Source: Dyadobacter subterraneus
Lineage (GTDB): Bacteria; Bacteroidota; Bacteroidia; Cytophagales; Spirosomataceae
NCBI RefSeq assembly: GCF_015221875.1
Contig: NZ_JACYGY010000001.1
Span: 3,698,501-3,762,500 of the forward strand
Length of the DNA stretch: 64,000 nucleotides
Direction: 5' to 3'
Each line of letters opens with the position of its first letter. Within the stretch, counting starts at the first letter, position 1. The notes beneath the pieces are model-generated. The model searched no databases, had not been told where the DNA came from, and saw only the letters and a list, made by a program, of their open reading frames with translations. The position numbers and the translations under genes were made by a program. This document shows, piece by piece, positions 18,163 to 27,850 of the stretch.

Positions 18163-21100
18163 TTATTCAGTTAGGTATATTTTAAACTCACTACCGACGC
18201 CGGGCTGACTTTCCACACTGATCCTGCCACCAGCAGCATGGACTATTTTACGGGTTAGGTACAAACCGATTCCATATCCAGTCTGGTATATTTATCAAAA
18301 ATGGTACTTAGATGCTTGCTTTCAATACCCATTCCATTATCCTTCACCGACACAACAGTACCGCTATCTTCAATAGTTATCTGGACAGTAATGACCGGGG
18401 GAGCTTCAGAACGGTATTTGATGCCGTTAGCAATTAGGTTGTAAAGGATACTACGAAGGTTTTTTTTAGAAAAAACAATTTCCTTTACCCTCACGTCCCT
18501 TTTAATTACTGCCCCGTTGGACTTGATCCTTTCAGACAGACTCCATTCGATATTATCCAGCAGTTCATCCATGTCGATCGGCTCAGTTTGGATGGCATTA
18601 TTTTCAATCTTGCCAATCGCGGCAATCTCACTAATCAGTGAGCGGAATTTTTTTATCGACCCATTTATAATAGGCAGTACTTCATTAAGCTCGGTATCGT
18701 TGGAATTTATTGCATTTATGAGTGAGATGCTTCCCTCAATACTATTTAGGGGGTCAATTAAATCATGCGAAGCAGTATGAATGAAATTATCAAGGTCGGC
18801 ATTAATCCTTGTCAGAGCCTGATTTTTTTTATCAAGCTGCTGCTGGATTGTTTTAAGTTCGGTAATGTCATTAAAAGTTATGATCGCTCCGCAGGTCGAA
18901 TTGTTGATCTGCTTGATATAGGGCATGGTCATAACCTGGAACCATCTGCCATCCCGTGTCTCAATTTCCTTAGCCACCACTGTATCGCTGGCTAGTACCT
19001 GATTGATATCTTCAATAATAGTCTCGACCTTAAAGTTTGTGGAGAAATTACTTAGAGGCCGTCCGATATCACTTTCAAGAAGATTTATTAATTTAACTGC
19101 TCCTGGAGAGAACTTAATAAGCCGCAACTGATCATCTATAAAAAGCTGACCGTTAACATTGCTTCTAAAATAATTATTCAGATCATCGTTAAGTTCTAAA
19201 AGTTCTTTGTTTTTGAGCTGGTAATCAGAATTTATAGTGTGCAGCTCTTCATTGATAGACTGCATTTCTTCACTGGTGCTCTGCATTTCTTCATTCGCAG
19301 AAAGCAGCTCCTCATTGAAAGACTGCATGTTCTCATCGAGTGCATACAGCTTCTCGTTTGAAACCATCAGCTTTTCTTTTAAATCCCTTACCTCCTGTTC
19401 CAGGCTCCGGGTATACTGGTTGAAATACAATTCCTCATCAAAGACCGGTCCGCTGTTCAATGCTTCCTCGGGGTAATCTTCTTCCTCTATACGTACCATC
19501 AGAAAGCCATTGCTTCGGCCTTTATATATCATTGGGCTTACTGATAGCGTCACACTGATGATTACTTCACCCTGTTTGATTTTGATTCCGGTGATCGATG
19601 CGGCGTGATCGTTTAGCATAACATCGTTAACAACGGCATTGTATGCTATGGCCAGCGGGCCCGGAAGCAGTTCGGTAAAATCCGTGGTCATGATCTTCTG
19701 GAGCAAAAATTTTGTTGTATCTCCATAGAATTTTAGAATCCTTTCATTATGATCAATACAGATAATGAGTTGGCCAAGATCCTTCATCAGCGTTTCATTG
19801 ACTGCATCGCCAAGGGTACGTTCAGGAACTTTATAGGCCTGCTCCTGGGGATGGAATGTGTCTGTCCGCTTTTTATAAGAGACTTCGGGAAGCGAAAAGG
19901 ATTCGAACCTTACCGGATGATTGGTATCCAAATTTTTATAGACCTTAAATTTTTTGCTAAGTACTTTAAGGCTTTGCAGGATTGGCAGCGGGTTTTCGCT
20001 TGAACCAAGAAAAAGGTATCCATCTGCTTTAAGACCGAAAAGCAGCATCAGGTAAATTTTCTTTTGAAGGGCGGGCGCCATATAAATCAACACATTGCGG
20101 CAGCTTATAAAATGCATATTGCAATAGGGCGGATTTTTTACCAGGTCATGCTGGGCGAAAATAACCATTTTACGAAGAGCAGGCCTGACCTTATAGTCAT
20201 CTCCTTCCAGCTGAAAGAATCTCTCCCGGCGTTGCTGTGAGACATTGACCATAGTACTTTGCTTATATATCCCTTTGCCGGCATTAGTCAAAGCAACATT
20301 ATCAATATCTGTTGCAAAAATTTTCACCACATGCTCATCAATCCTGCCGCCCAGTTGTTCACTGATAAGCATGGCTATTGAATATGCTTCTTCACCCGTT
20401 GCGCATCCGGTAACCCACATCCTTATTTCTTGCCCGGGCGACAATTCATTAATGATCGCAGGCATTACCTGGCTTTCGATAAATTGAAATGATTCTGTAT
20501 CCCTGAAAAAAGCGGTCACACTGATTAAAAAATCCTTCGCTAATATTTCCAACTCCGCAGGATTGCTTTTGATGAACTCAATATAGCTACCTAACTCAGC
20601 AAAATTGTTGGAAGCTGTCCTTCTTTTTATTCTTCTTAAAATGGTGGTATGCTTGTAATCCGAAAAATCAAGCGGAAGTTTCTGATTGATCAGCCCGATA
20701 ATCTCATCGACGTGACCTTCATCCAGAATTCCGGCAGCCAGAACATCAAGCTCACGCCTGACATAATCCTCAATAGCAGCAGGCATAGCTTCGGGTTCCA
20801 AAATCAAATCAACCATGCCAGAGGCAATTGCATTTGCCGGCATGCTGTGAAACTCTGTGCCTTTAGGCTCTCGGGCAATCACCATTCCACCGCCCCTTTT
20901 TATGGCTTTAACCCCATCGGTTCCATCCGAACCCAGCCCTGATAGCACAACGCCGATCGCTTTGTGGCCATAATCTGCCGCCAGTGAAGTGAAAAAAGTA
21001 TTGATGGTCATGTGTGGACCACGGTCATCGCTCTTGTCGGTTAGATACAAAGTGTGTCCGCGCACGGTCATAAACTTGTCATTAGGAATAATATATACCC

Positions 21101-21323
21101 GATTTCCCTGAATTGACATTCCGTTTTCGGCTTCATGAACAACTAGTTTGCTGTGCCTGGAAAGCAGCGTTACCATGTGGCTTTTAAATTCAGCAGATAA
21201 ATGCTGAACAATGATGTAGGAAACTCCATCAGAGGGAGTATGGTCAAAAAAAGTGTTAAGCTCATCAAGGCCGCCAGCCGAAGCGCCTATGGCAATGATA
21301 TGATGGGGTTCTGCTGTAAACAT
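18163..21323 (-). pseudogene. CheB-CheR-PAS-histidine kinase fusion, frameshifted in the ATPase domain
   Basis: From the ATG at 21323 (upstream in-frame Met at 21461 adds 46 non-family residues) the order is CheB (GASAGGLDEL; SGLGSDGTDG), CheR methyltransferase (WVTGCATGEEAYS; HFISCRNVLIYM), a long coiled coil with repeated SxEExxSxxEE heptads, PAS, then HisKA (FIHTASHDLIDPLNSIEG) and HATPase_c up to the KYTRLDME segment. There the frame stops at 18255. The next frame continues the ATPase domain perfectly ([18 protein letters not shown], then [12 protein letters not shown]) to a stop at 18163-18165. The shift equals a loss of one base modulo three. Without restoration the G2 box is lost and the kinase should be inactive, while CheB, CheR and PAS would still be made. 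Confidence 0.88.
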
Positions 21324-22136
21324 AAAGTGTTGGAAGGTAAGTAGTTGTTTGGTAAGCGTCACAAAAAATCCATTGTAAATGATCTGCGAGGCCTTTATCA
21401 TTTTAAAGGTGTTAGATCCTTGGTGCAGATAAGGGAAGTTACCAGCAATAAAGCATGCCATAAAACAAATAAAATCTTATTTATCGCAATTAAACTATCA
21501 AAATTTACTATTCGGTAAGACAAAGCTTGCAGGGCGATATACGAATTAGCCTCCATGATTAATCAGGGCACTATTCTAAAAAGTTGTAACAAGAAGGAAA
21601 ATTAAAGAGCATTATTTAAAGATTCGGTAATATTTTACGTTAACCTAATGCCTTCGAAGTTTCTACCAGGTTATTTTGAGCAATTACTTACCCACATCCT
21701 AATGAAAGCACGTTTTATGATAAAGCTACCTTTCTTCTGATCCGTATCTTTGTGACGCACTGCACAGAGATAATAAGGACCCGGCATCTTTCACGATAAT
21801 AGCTTCATCATAAAAGGTCTTTTTTAATTAGAAACTAGACGAGTGATGGTCATGTAATGTCGTTCCACCCGACTAATGTAAAAACGCAAAAAAATAGCCG
21901 AGGTCTGGATAGGCGCGTTGTTTCCTTAAACGGTCGAATAGCAGTCGCAATGCGCCTAAGCAAATAACGCTAACCGTTCACTACCTGAAAAACTATTTTT
22001 TGCAGTGGTAGCTCATCCATAAAGAAAGCTGATTTTACAGAGTTGGATCCTTCGTTGGCATACCTTTTATATTCGACAGGCGATTTATGCATTTGGTTTC
22101 CCAACAACTTAAAGAAGCAATTTATCAGCAAACAGC
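21324..22136. other. Intergenic region between divergent genes
   Basis: An 813-bp stretch between the fusion kinase start and the LLM oxidoreductase. It is AT-rich with no coding-like frame, tRNA or obvious repeat. A TACCTTTT box at about 22062-22069, with a TTG upstream, is a weak candidate promoter for the plus-strand gene. Confidence 0.5.
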
Positions 22137-23111
22137 ATGGAAAATATTCAGGCAGGTTATCATGTCTCTCACGAGCAGTTTAAACCAAGTTTATTATTAA
22201 CCCTGGTCCAGAAAGCACAGCAGGCCGGTTTTACGCAGGCACTAAGCTCGGACCACTATTTCCCATGGAGTGAATCGCAGGGAGAAAGCGGTTTTGCCTG
22301 GAGTTGGCTCGGTGCTGCCATGCAGGCTACGACACTGGGTTACGGGATTGTAAACGCACCCGGTCAGAGATATCACCCGGCAATCATCGCGCAGGCCGTG
22401 GCAACCCTTTGTGAAATGAACCCGGGCAGATTCTGGATCGCTGCCGGTAGCGGACAGTTTTTAAACGAGCACATCAACGGAGATAAGTGGCCATTAAAAG
22501 CTGTCCGTAATGAGCGTTTGAAAGAAAGCGTTGATATCATGCGCGCGCTGTGGCGGGGTGAAACAGTAACCCATGACGGTCATGTCAAAGTCAGTGAGGC
22601 CAAGCTATATACACGGCCGGATTATATTCCTTCGGTCATTGGGGCCGCGCTGACAGAGCAGACTGCCAAATGGGTTGGCAGCTGGGCAGATGGTATGATT
22701 ACGACTTCACGCCCCAAGGATGAGCTCAAAACACTTATTGATGCTTTCCGTTCCGGGGGTGGTGAAAACAAGCCAATTTATTTGAAAGTCCAGCTATCTT
22801 ACGATACCACTTTCGACAATGCCCTTGCAGGAGCGCACCAGCAGTGGAGAAACAATGTCTTCTCTTCGGCGCTGCTTTCTGATATCCGCTCGGCACAGGG
22901 ATTTGATGCAGCAGGTGACATGGTAAAACCCCAGGACATGATTAATTCGGTCCGGATCTCAGACAGCACAGACCAGCATCTGGAATGGCTTATGGCAGAC
23001 ATCAGCGCCGGCGTTTCAAACTTGTATCTGCATAATGTAAATACACGGCAGTTCGAATTTATCGATGCCTTTGGCTCGAAGGTACTGCCCCATTTAAGAT
23101 CATCCTACTGA
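22137..23111 (+). CDS. LLM-class flavin-dependent oxidoreductase (TIGR03885-like)
   Basis: A 324-residue TIM-barrel protein of the luciferase-like monooxygenase class. Visible family features are the start GYHVSHEQFKPS, SSDHYFPW, LGYGIVNAPGQRYHP, the GRFWIAAGSGQFLNEH strand region and RLKESVDIMRALWRGE. This set fits the TIGR03885 subfamily as I recall it, whose cofactor (FMN or F420) and substrate are unproven. No signal peptide. It is 29 bp upstream of glgX, and the two are probably one transcript. This links the oxidoreductase to glycogen or trehalose metabolism only by neighbourhood. Confidence 0.9.
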   Translation: MENIQAGYHVSHEQFKPSLLLTLVQKAQQAGFTQALSSDHYFPWSESQGESGFAWSWLGAAMQATTLGYGIVNAPGQRYHPAIIAQAVATLCEMNPGRFWIAAGSGQFLNEHINGDKWPLKAVRNERLKESVDIMRALWRGETVTHDGHVKVSEAKLYTRPDYIPSVIGAALTEQTAKWVGSWADGMITTSRPKDELKTLIDAFRSGGGENKPIYLKVQLSYDTTFDNALAGAHQQWRNNVFSSALLSDIRSAQGFDAAGDMVKPQDMINSVRISDSTDQHLEWLMADISAGVSNLYLHNVNTRQFEFIDAFGSKVLPHLRSSY

Positions 23112-23140
23112 TATAAACTGATTATTCAGCTGTTAATATT

Positions 23141-25312
23141 ATGAACCTACATATTGAGAACCAAGTTTTGGAAAACGAAAATCCAAAGCAAGTAAAAGTT
23201 TATCCGGGAAAACCTTATCCACTGGGCGCAACCTGGGATGGAAAAGGTGTCAATTTCTCGATTTTCTCAGAACATGCAGAAGGCATAGAACTGTGCCTTT
23301 TTGACGCAGATAATCCTGAAAAGGAAAGCACGGTAATCAAGGTTGAAGAAGTCACCCATCACATCTGGCATGTCTATATTCCAGGACTACGACCGGGCCA
23401 GCGGTATGGATACAGAGCATACGGATTGTATGAACCACAAAACGGGCACCGGTTTAATCCCAACAAGCTGCTTATCGATCCTTATGCCAGGGCAGTGGAC
23501 GGAGACGTTCAGTGGGACGATGCCGTTTTTGGCTACCAGGTTGGAGACAATATTGACGATCTGAGTTTTAGTGAAACCGATAGTGCTGCTTTTATTCCCA
23601 AATCCGTAGTAGTTGATAATTACTTTGACTGGGAAAATGACGTAAAACCAGACATTCCTTATAGTGATACTGTCATCTACGAGGCCCATGTAAAAGGATT
23701 TACCCGGCTTCACAAGGAAATTCCGAAGGAAGCAAGAGGAACTTATGCAGGTATGGCACACCCGGCGACGCTGCGTTATTTAAAAGAACTTGGCATTACG
23801 GCCGTCGAGCTTCTTCCGGTACATCATTTTGTTTCTGATCAGCATCTTGCCAAAAAAGGACTTGCCAATTACTGGGGCTATAATACTCTGGGCTTTTTTG
23901 CACCTGACTTCCGTTATAGCAGCGGTTCGGCAGCAGCAGACCAGGTGATTGAATTTAAAAAAATGGTCAAAGCGCTGCATAAAGAGGGTATAGAAGTCAT
24001 TTTGGATGTGGTCTACAATCACACTGCGGAAGGAAATCATCTGGGCCCTACCCTGTCTTTCAGGGGATTAGATAATGCTTCTTATTACCGGCTTTGCAGC
24101 GATGAGAAATCTAAATACATGGATTATACCGGTACAGGCAACACACTCAATGTTCAGCTCCCAAATGTTCTGGCTTTGATCATGGATAGTCTCAGATACT
24201 GGATCACTGAAATGCATGTTGACGGCTTTAGGTTTGATCTGGCTGCCTCGCTGGCAAGAACACTTGAAGAAACAGACAGTCTAAGCTCTTTTTTCAACAT
24301 TATCTACCAGGACCCGGTTATATCGCAGGTAAAGTTGATTGCTGAACCTTGGGACATTGGCGATAAAGGTTATATGGTTGGGAAATTTCCTGTGGGCTGG
24401 GGAGAATGGAATGACAAGTACCGCGATCATATCCGGGATGTCTGGCGGGGTGGTGATGTGACATTATATGAATTTGCAAACCGGTTTACCGGCAGCCCGG
24501 ACCTTTATCAGGGAGATTACCGGCGGCCAACAGCCAGCGTGAATTTGCTAACTGCCCATGATGGTTTTACCCTGAACGATTTGGTCAGCTATAACGAAAA
24601 ACACAATCAAGCCAATGGAGAGGATAACAAAGATGGAGCTGATGAGAATAACAGCTGGAACTGTGGCATTGAAGGGCCTACAAACAATAAGCAAATAATT
24701 CTTTTACGGCAAAAACAAAAAAGGAATCTACTGACTACAATGTTCTTATCGCAGGGTGTTCCGATGCTTATGGCCGGGGATGAATGGGGCCGTACCCAGC
24801 AGGGCAACAACAATGCATATTGTCAGGACAATGAGATATCCTGGCTGGACTGGCAGTCAGCTGACCCTGAACTATTGGCATACACAAAATCGCTGATTCG
24901 ATTTTGCAAGGAGCATCCTTCTTTTCGCCGCAGACGTTGGTTTCAGGGTTTACCGGTTACTGGCTCACAAAGAAAAGACATTTTGTGGATACAAGCAGAC
25001 GGAAGCAGCGTAGCCGATGAGCAATGGGACGATGCGCTTGCCAAGACTTTTGGTGTATATCTAAACGGAAAAGGCATCAGATGTGTGAACTGGGACAACG
25101 AAAGAATTACAGATGATAGCTTTTTAATTATTTTTAATACTTCAAAAGATAATGTCAGATTCACCTTACCGGATGAGTGCGCCGATCAGTGGCGTATGGT
25201 CCTCGATAGTAATGAAGGTTTTATTGGTACATCAGAGCAGGAGTTTAAACCCGGCAGCATTATCAATGTCGCCAGCTGCTCTGTACTGGTTTTAAAATGC
25301 CGGGTTTCTTAG
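23141..25312 (+). CDS. glgX: Glycogen debranching enzyme GlgX (GH13)
   Basis: A 723-residue enzyme cleaving alpha-1,6 branches of phosphorylase-limit glycogen. The N-terminal CBM48 domain (PYPLGATWDGKGVNFSIFSEHA) lies at about 25-130. The GH13 barrel follows, with region I DVVYNHTAEGNH, the nucleophile Asp in DGFRFDLAAS, the acid Glu in LIAEPWDIG and the third acid in LTAHDGFTLND. The C-terminal beta-sandwich ends near 723. Length is typical. The N-terminal extension of about 22 residues is small. Downstream sit a terminator and remnants of Hsp20 and alpha-amylase genes, so glgX is the surviving part of a larger starch/glycogen neighbourhood. Confidence 0.96.
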   Translation: MNLHIENQVLENENPKQVKVYPGKPYPLGATWDGKGVNFSIFSEHAEGIELCLFDADNPEKESTVIKVEEVTHHIWHVYIPGLRPGQRYGYRAYGLYEPQNGHRFNPNKLLIDPYARAVDGDVQWDDAVFGYQVGDNIDDLSFSETDSAAFIPKSVVVDNYFDWENDVKPDIPYSDTVIYEAHVKGFTRLHKEIPKEARGTYAGMAHPATLRYLKELGITAVELLPVHHFVSDQHLAKKGLANYWGYNTLGFFAPDFRYSSGSAAADQVIEFKKMVKALHKEGIEVILDVVYNHTAEGNHLGPTLSFRGLDNASYYRLCSDEKSKYMDYTGTGNTLNVQLPNVLALIMDSLRYWITEMHVDGFRFDLAASLARTLEETDSLSSFFNIIYQDPVISQVKLIAEPWDIGDKGYMVGKFPVGWGEWNDKYRDHIRDVWRGGDVTLYEFANRFTGSPDLYQGDYRRPTASVNLLTAHDGFTLNDLVSYNEKHNQANGEDNKDGADENNSWNCGIEGPTNNKQIILLRQKQKRNLLTTMFLSQGVPMLMAGDEWGRTQQGNNNAYCQDNEISWLDWQSADPELLAYTKSLIRFCKEHPSFRRRRWFQGLPVTGSQRKDILWIQADGSSVADEQWDDALAKTFGVYLNGKGIRCVNWDNERITDDSFLIIFNTSKDNVRFTLPDECADQWRMVLDSNEGFIGTSEQEFKPGSIINVASCSVLVLKCRVS

Positions 25313-25338
25313 TACTCTGGGAATATAGCCTCCTACTA

Positions 25339-25374
25339 AAAAATAAGGCTTGTTTTTCAGCAAGCTTTATTTTT
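25339..25374 (+). terminator. Intrinsic terminator of glgX
   Basis: A 14-nt left arm (25339-25352) pairs with 25361-25374 with one G-T wobble, with an 8-nt loop between the arms and T-rich sequence at the 3' side. It lies 27 bp past the glgX stop. Its A-rich left side would also end transcripts from the minus-strand Hsp20 remnant. Confidence 0.75.
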
Positions 25375-25560
25375 ATACGACTTCAATAAGCCTCGGGCAT
25401 CCTCTGGCTTCTTCTTTCCTTGGAATACATATGTGCAGAAGACCATTGTCATAGCTGGCACTTATACCGTCCTGGTCCCCACACATCTGTAGGCGATATG
25501 AAACTTCTTTTAAAGCCTAAGCTAACAGGTGCGCTGACTGCTTCTATGGAGGGTTTAACT
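25373..25560 (-). pseudogene. Hsp20 small heat-shock protein remnant
   Basis: Reading the minus strand from about 25475 down to the stop at 25373-25375 gives DQDGISASYDNGLLHICIP, then RKEEA and a final RLIEVV. This is the characteristic alpha-crystallin C-terminus of bacterial Hsp20. Just upstream, in another frame, the sequence reads GFKRSF..PTDV, the preceding strand of the same domain. A frameshift therefore separates the two pieces and the N-terminal half is absent. The family is normally about 140 residues. It lies just downstream of the glgX terminator. The call rests on motif recognition of about 45 residues. Confidence 0.65.
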
Positions 25561-25666
25561 GCAGAAAACTAATGAAATTATCGCAAGTACAGATAAAGGA
25601 ACGCTGGTTCGTGACTGTGGTATTATAATGGCTGCTCAAAAGAAGAACATTATGAAGCGCTTTACC

Positions 25667-26125
25667 TCAATTGGCTTTCACTGGAAATAGCTTCTCATCT
25701 ATTTCGGTACCCTGCCCCGCCACACGGCACCATCCGCTGATCGTTTTGTGAAAAACCTCTAACCTTCTCACCTTCATATTCACTGCACGGCCGTCTACTT
25801 CGAGCTGTACATTAATCAGAAAATTGACAACAGCCATATTACCGTCGTAAATTCGGATAAATTCATTGCCGGGCACTGGCCTGACCGATTTAAAAACAAT
25901 TTTTTCCTTCGACTGCACGCCTTGCCATGCTTCGTGTGAAAAAGAAATGTCGCCTTTCGCACCCACTGCGATAAAATCCTTGCAATCGATTTGTATATCC
26001 GGCTTTCGGTTCCGCATTAGTTCCCTGATTTCATTTCTTTCTTTTGGAAAGCTGGTTGTGTCAATCTGGGCGATAGCGTTGTAAGATACCAATAGCACGA
26101 ACAGTACGAGAAAAGTTTGTTTCAT
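25667..26125 (-). CDS. Secreted NTF2-like protein (DUF4440-type)
   Basis: A start at 26125 gives 152 residues with a clean signal peptide (MKQTFLVLFVLLVSYNAIAQ). The frame is open to 26182 but the extra 19 residues precede the signal peptide. The mature part has the curved-sheet pattern of NTF2-like/DUF4440 proteins: a helix (EIRELMRN), then FIRIYDGNMAVVNFLINVQL and RRLEVFHKTISGWCRVAGQ near the end. Members are often putative binding or steroid-isomerase-like proteins with no set role. It stands alone between the Hsp20 remnant and a long gene-poor stretch. Confidence 0.8.
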   Translation of the reverse strand: MKQTFLVLFVLLVSYNAIAQIDTTSFPKERNEIRELMRNRKPDIQIDCKDFIAVGAKGDISFSHEAWQGVQSKEKIVFKSVRPVPGNEFIRIYDGNMAVVNFLINVQLEVDGRAVNMKVRRLEVFHKTISGWCRVAGQGTEIDEKLFPVKAN

Positions 26126-27050
26126 AGAAAGAATCTGTTTTATTGAAGATAAAGTAGCTGTTTCCAAGAATACCTGGTTCAATATAATAAGAAGAAAATT
26201 TATTTATTTGGTTTCAGTTTAATTTATGAGAATCAAATGTCTCAAAATACGAACACATATTAGAGACTAGACAGCATCAGACCGGAATAATTGTATCATC
26301 TTCTATTCAAGATACACTTTCAATCTTAGTAGACTATCTACCTGCTCCGCTAAGCATTTTTTATGAAAATTCTCTAATCAGCGGGCAGAGAATTGCTGAC
26401 AAGGACTTTTAGTGGTTAGGATTTAAGTTTTAAGGCATGTCAATAACCACAAACCATGCTGCATTGGTGAACGTTTTCCATTCGGTCTGAGTATTAGGCT
26501 CTAAAAGCATCAAGATCCATCTGTGAAAGGCCAATTTTTTATGGAAGCAGTTAATAGAGCTGCCCGAATATCTTCAAATGAAAATCCATTTTTTAGAAAC
26601 CCTTCCCATAAAGGGAAGGCTCTAACGTTGAGTAAATTTAGTAGCAGAGTCCCGGCGCTGCCAGCCCCAAGCCGGATGCCTCGCCCCTACTTACAGATTC
26701 AAAAGTACTAACAAGTAAACTGGCGGTAAAATAAAACTGAGTTAACGGTCAGAATCAAACAAACATCTTCAAATTGTTATTTCAAAGCTTGCATTTTTTA
26801 TAATCCAGCAGGAATATTTCTGCGTCTCCAACATGTACTGCTTAGAAGCTTGTATTGCCTGCATCAGCTCGACGGCCGACTAAAGGGAGGATTCGTTTCC
26901 GGAAATCGATCCGCATCCGGTCAATCATCTATCAAAAATGCAAATTACGGCATTTAAAGGTGTTACAACTGACTATTTGAGCTACGCAGCTGCATTTAAG
27001 GCAGCTGCATTTAATAACAAAACCATTGTCGATACGTCAAATAGCAATAA
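26126..27050. other. Long gene-poor stretch
   Basis: About 925 bp with no convincing gene. It has a perfect 7-bp hairpin (26601-26607 with 26613-26619) without a T tract. An open frame of 62 codons at 26523-26711 lacks recognisable features. Given the gene remnants on both sides, this is probably decayed coding DNA. Confidence 0.5.
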
Positions 27051-27542
27051 TTAAACCAATCCACCGACATAACATACCATGCCACCGGCCGGAATGGTCA
27101 GTCGAACTGCTTTACCGTTTCTAACTTCGACGTTGAGCTCGTTGGGGATATCCCCGGTAGCAAATAAGCAGTTCATCTTATTTCCCACAGGATGCAGATT
27201 ACTATCAATGGTAACATACAAACTGGCACTGATCTGCTGATCAAGGTTAACGGCGCACAGATACTCCTGATCACCGCAAATCCGGGACCACGCAAAGATC
27301 CAGTAGAGATAGTGGTCAGCTAAATCTGGATACAGGAATTGCGCCCCGCTAACTGAGATGGACCGCTGATAATATTTACCGTTTAAAAGGGCCGGATGTT
27401 TGCAAACAGTCTGCTGCAGCGCATTCATATTTCCATCACTGGATTTATGTTTTTTTACAAATTCCGCCATGGCAACCTGATAGTTATCTGGTGCTGCAGA
27501 AACCGGTTGTTCCTGCTTTGAAATCACTAATGGTTGTGTCAT
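27051..27542 (-). pseudogene. C-terminal fragment of a GH13 alpha-amylase
   Basis: A 163-residue frame from the ATG at 27542. From about residue 45 it reads like the end of a GH13 amylase: the helix before the beta-sandwich with HPALLNGKYYQRSI, then FLYPDLADHYLYWIFAWSR, DQEYLCAVNLDQQ and the final NGKAVRLTIPAGGMVCYVG. The catalytic barrel is entirely absent, and the first 45 residues look unlike it. It could still be translated as a stand-alone beta-sandwich, but I read it as the stump of a deleted amylase gene. It lies 1.7 kb from glgX. Confidence 0.65.
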
Positions 27543-27670
27543 TGGATTTTGCCTTTTTTGTGATAATAGATTGATAAGGTATTCTATGCAAGATCTGTAC
27601 CATGTCAAACCCACGTCAAATCAAAATGCGCCTTGCGCTGGCACGCGTAACCGGGAGCGTATTTTTTTAA

Positions 27671-27850
27671 ATGAAAAAATTTATTGACGCAGGCCCGGAC
27701 CATATTATTAAAGCTGATCACCAAAGACTAAAATGTCAAATCGATACAATGTGCGGACGTGTTAAAGAACTTCTTTCGGATAACTCTATGCTTAGTGAGA
27801 TTTCTTTTCCTGATAAGGCACATGGTAACGGGCGTAGAACTGCTTTTTAA
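27671..27850 (+). CDS. Possible 59-residue open frame overlapping the desaturase 3' end
   Basis: ATG at 27671 opens a 59-codon frame that overlaps the last 59 bp of the minus-strand desaturase. The translation is helical and charged in the middle (HQRLKCQIDTMCGRVKELL) and not low-complexity, but I recognise no family and see no ribosome site characteristic. It may be chance or another remnant in this decayed region. Confidence 0.2.
   Translation: MKKFIDAGPDHIIKADHQRLKCQIDTMCGRVKELLSDNSMLSEISFPDKAHGNGRRTAF

Noticed and set aside
26523..26711. 62-codon plus-strand open frame in the gene-poor stretch
   Set aside because: No recognisable motif, no signal peptide, and no partner; likely chance.
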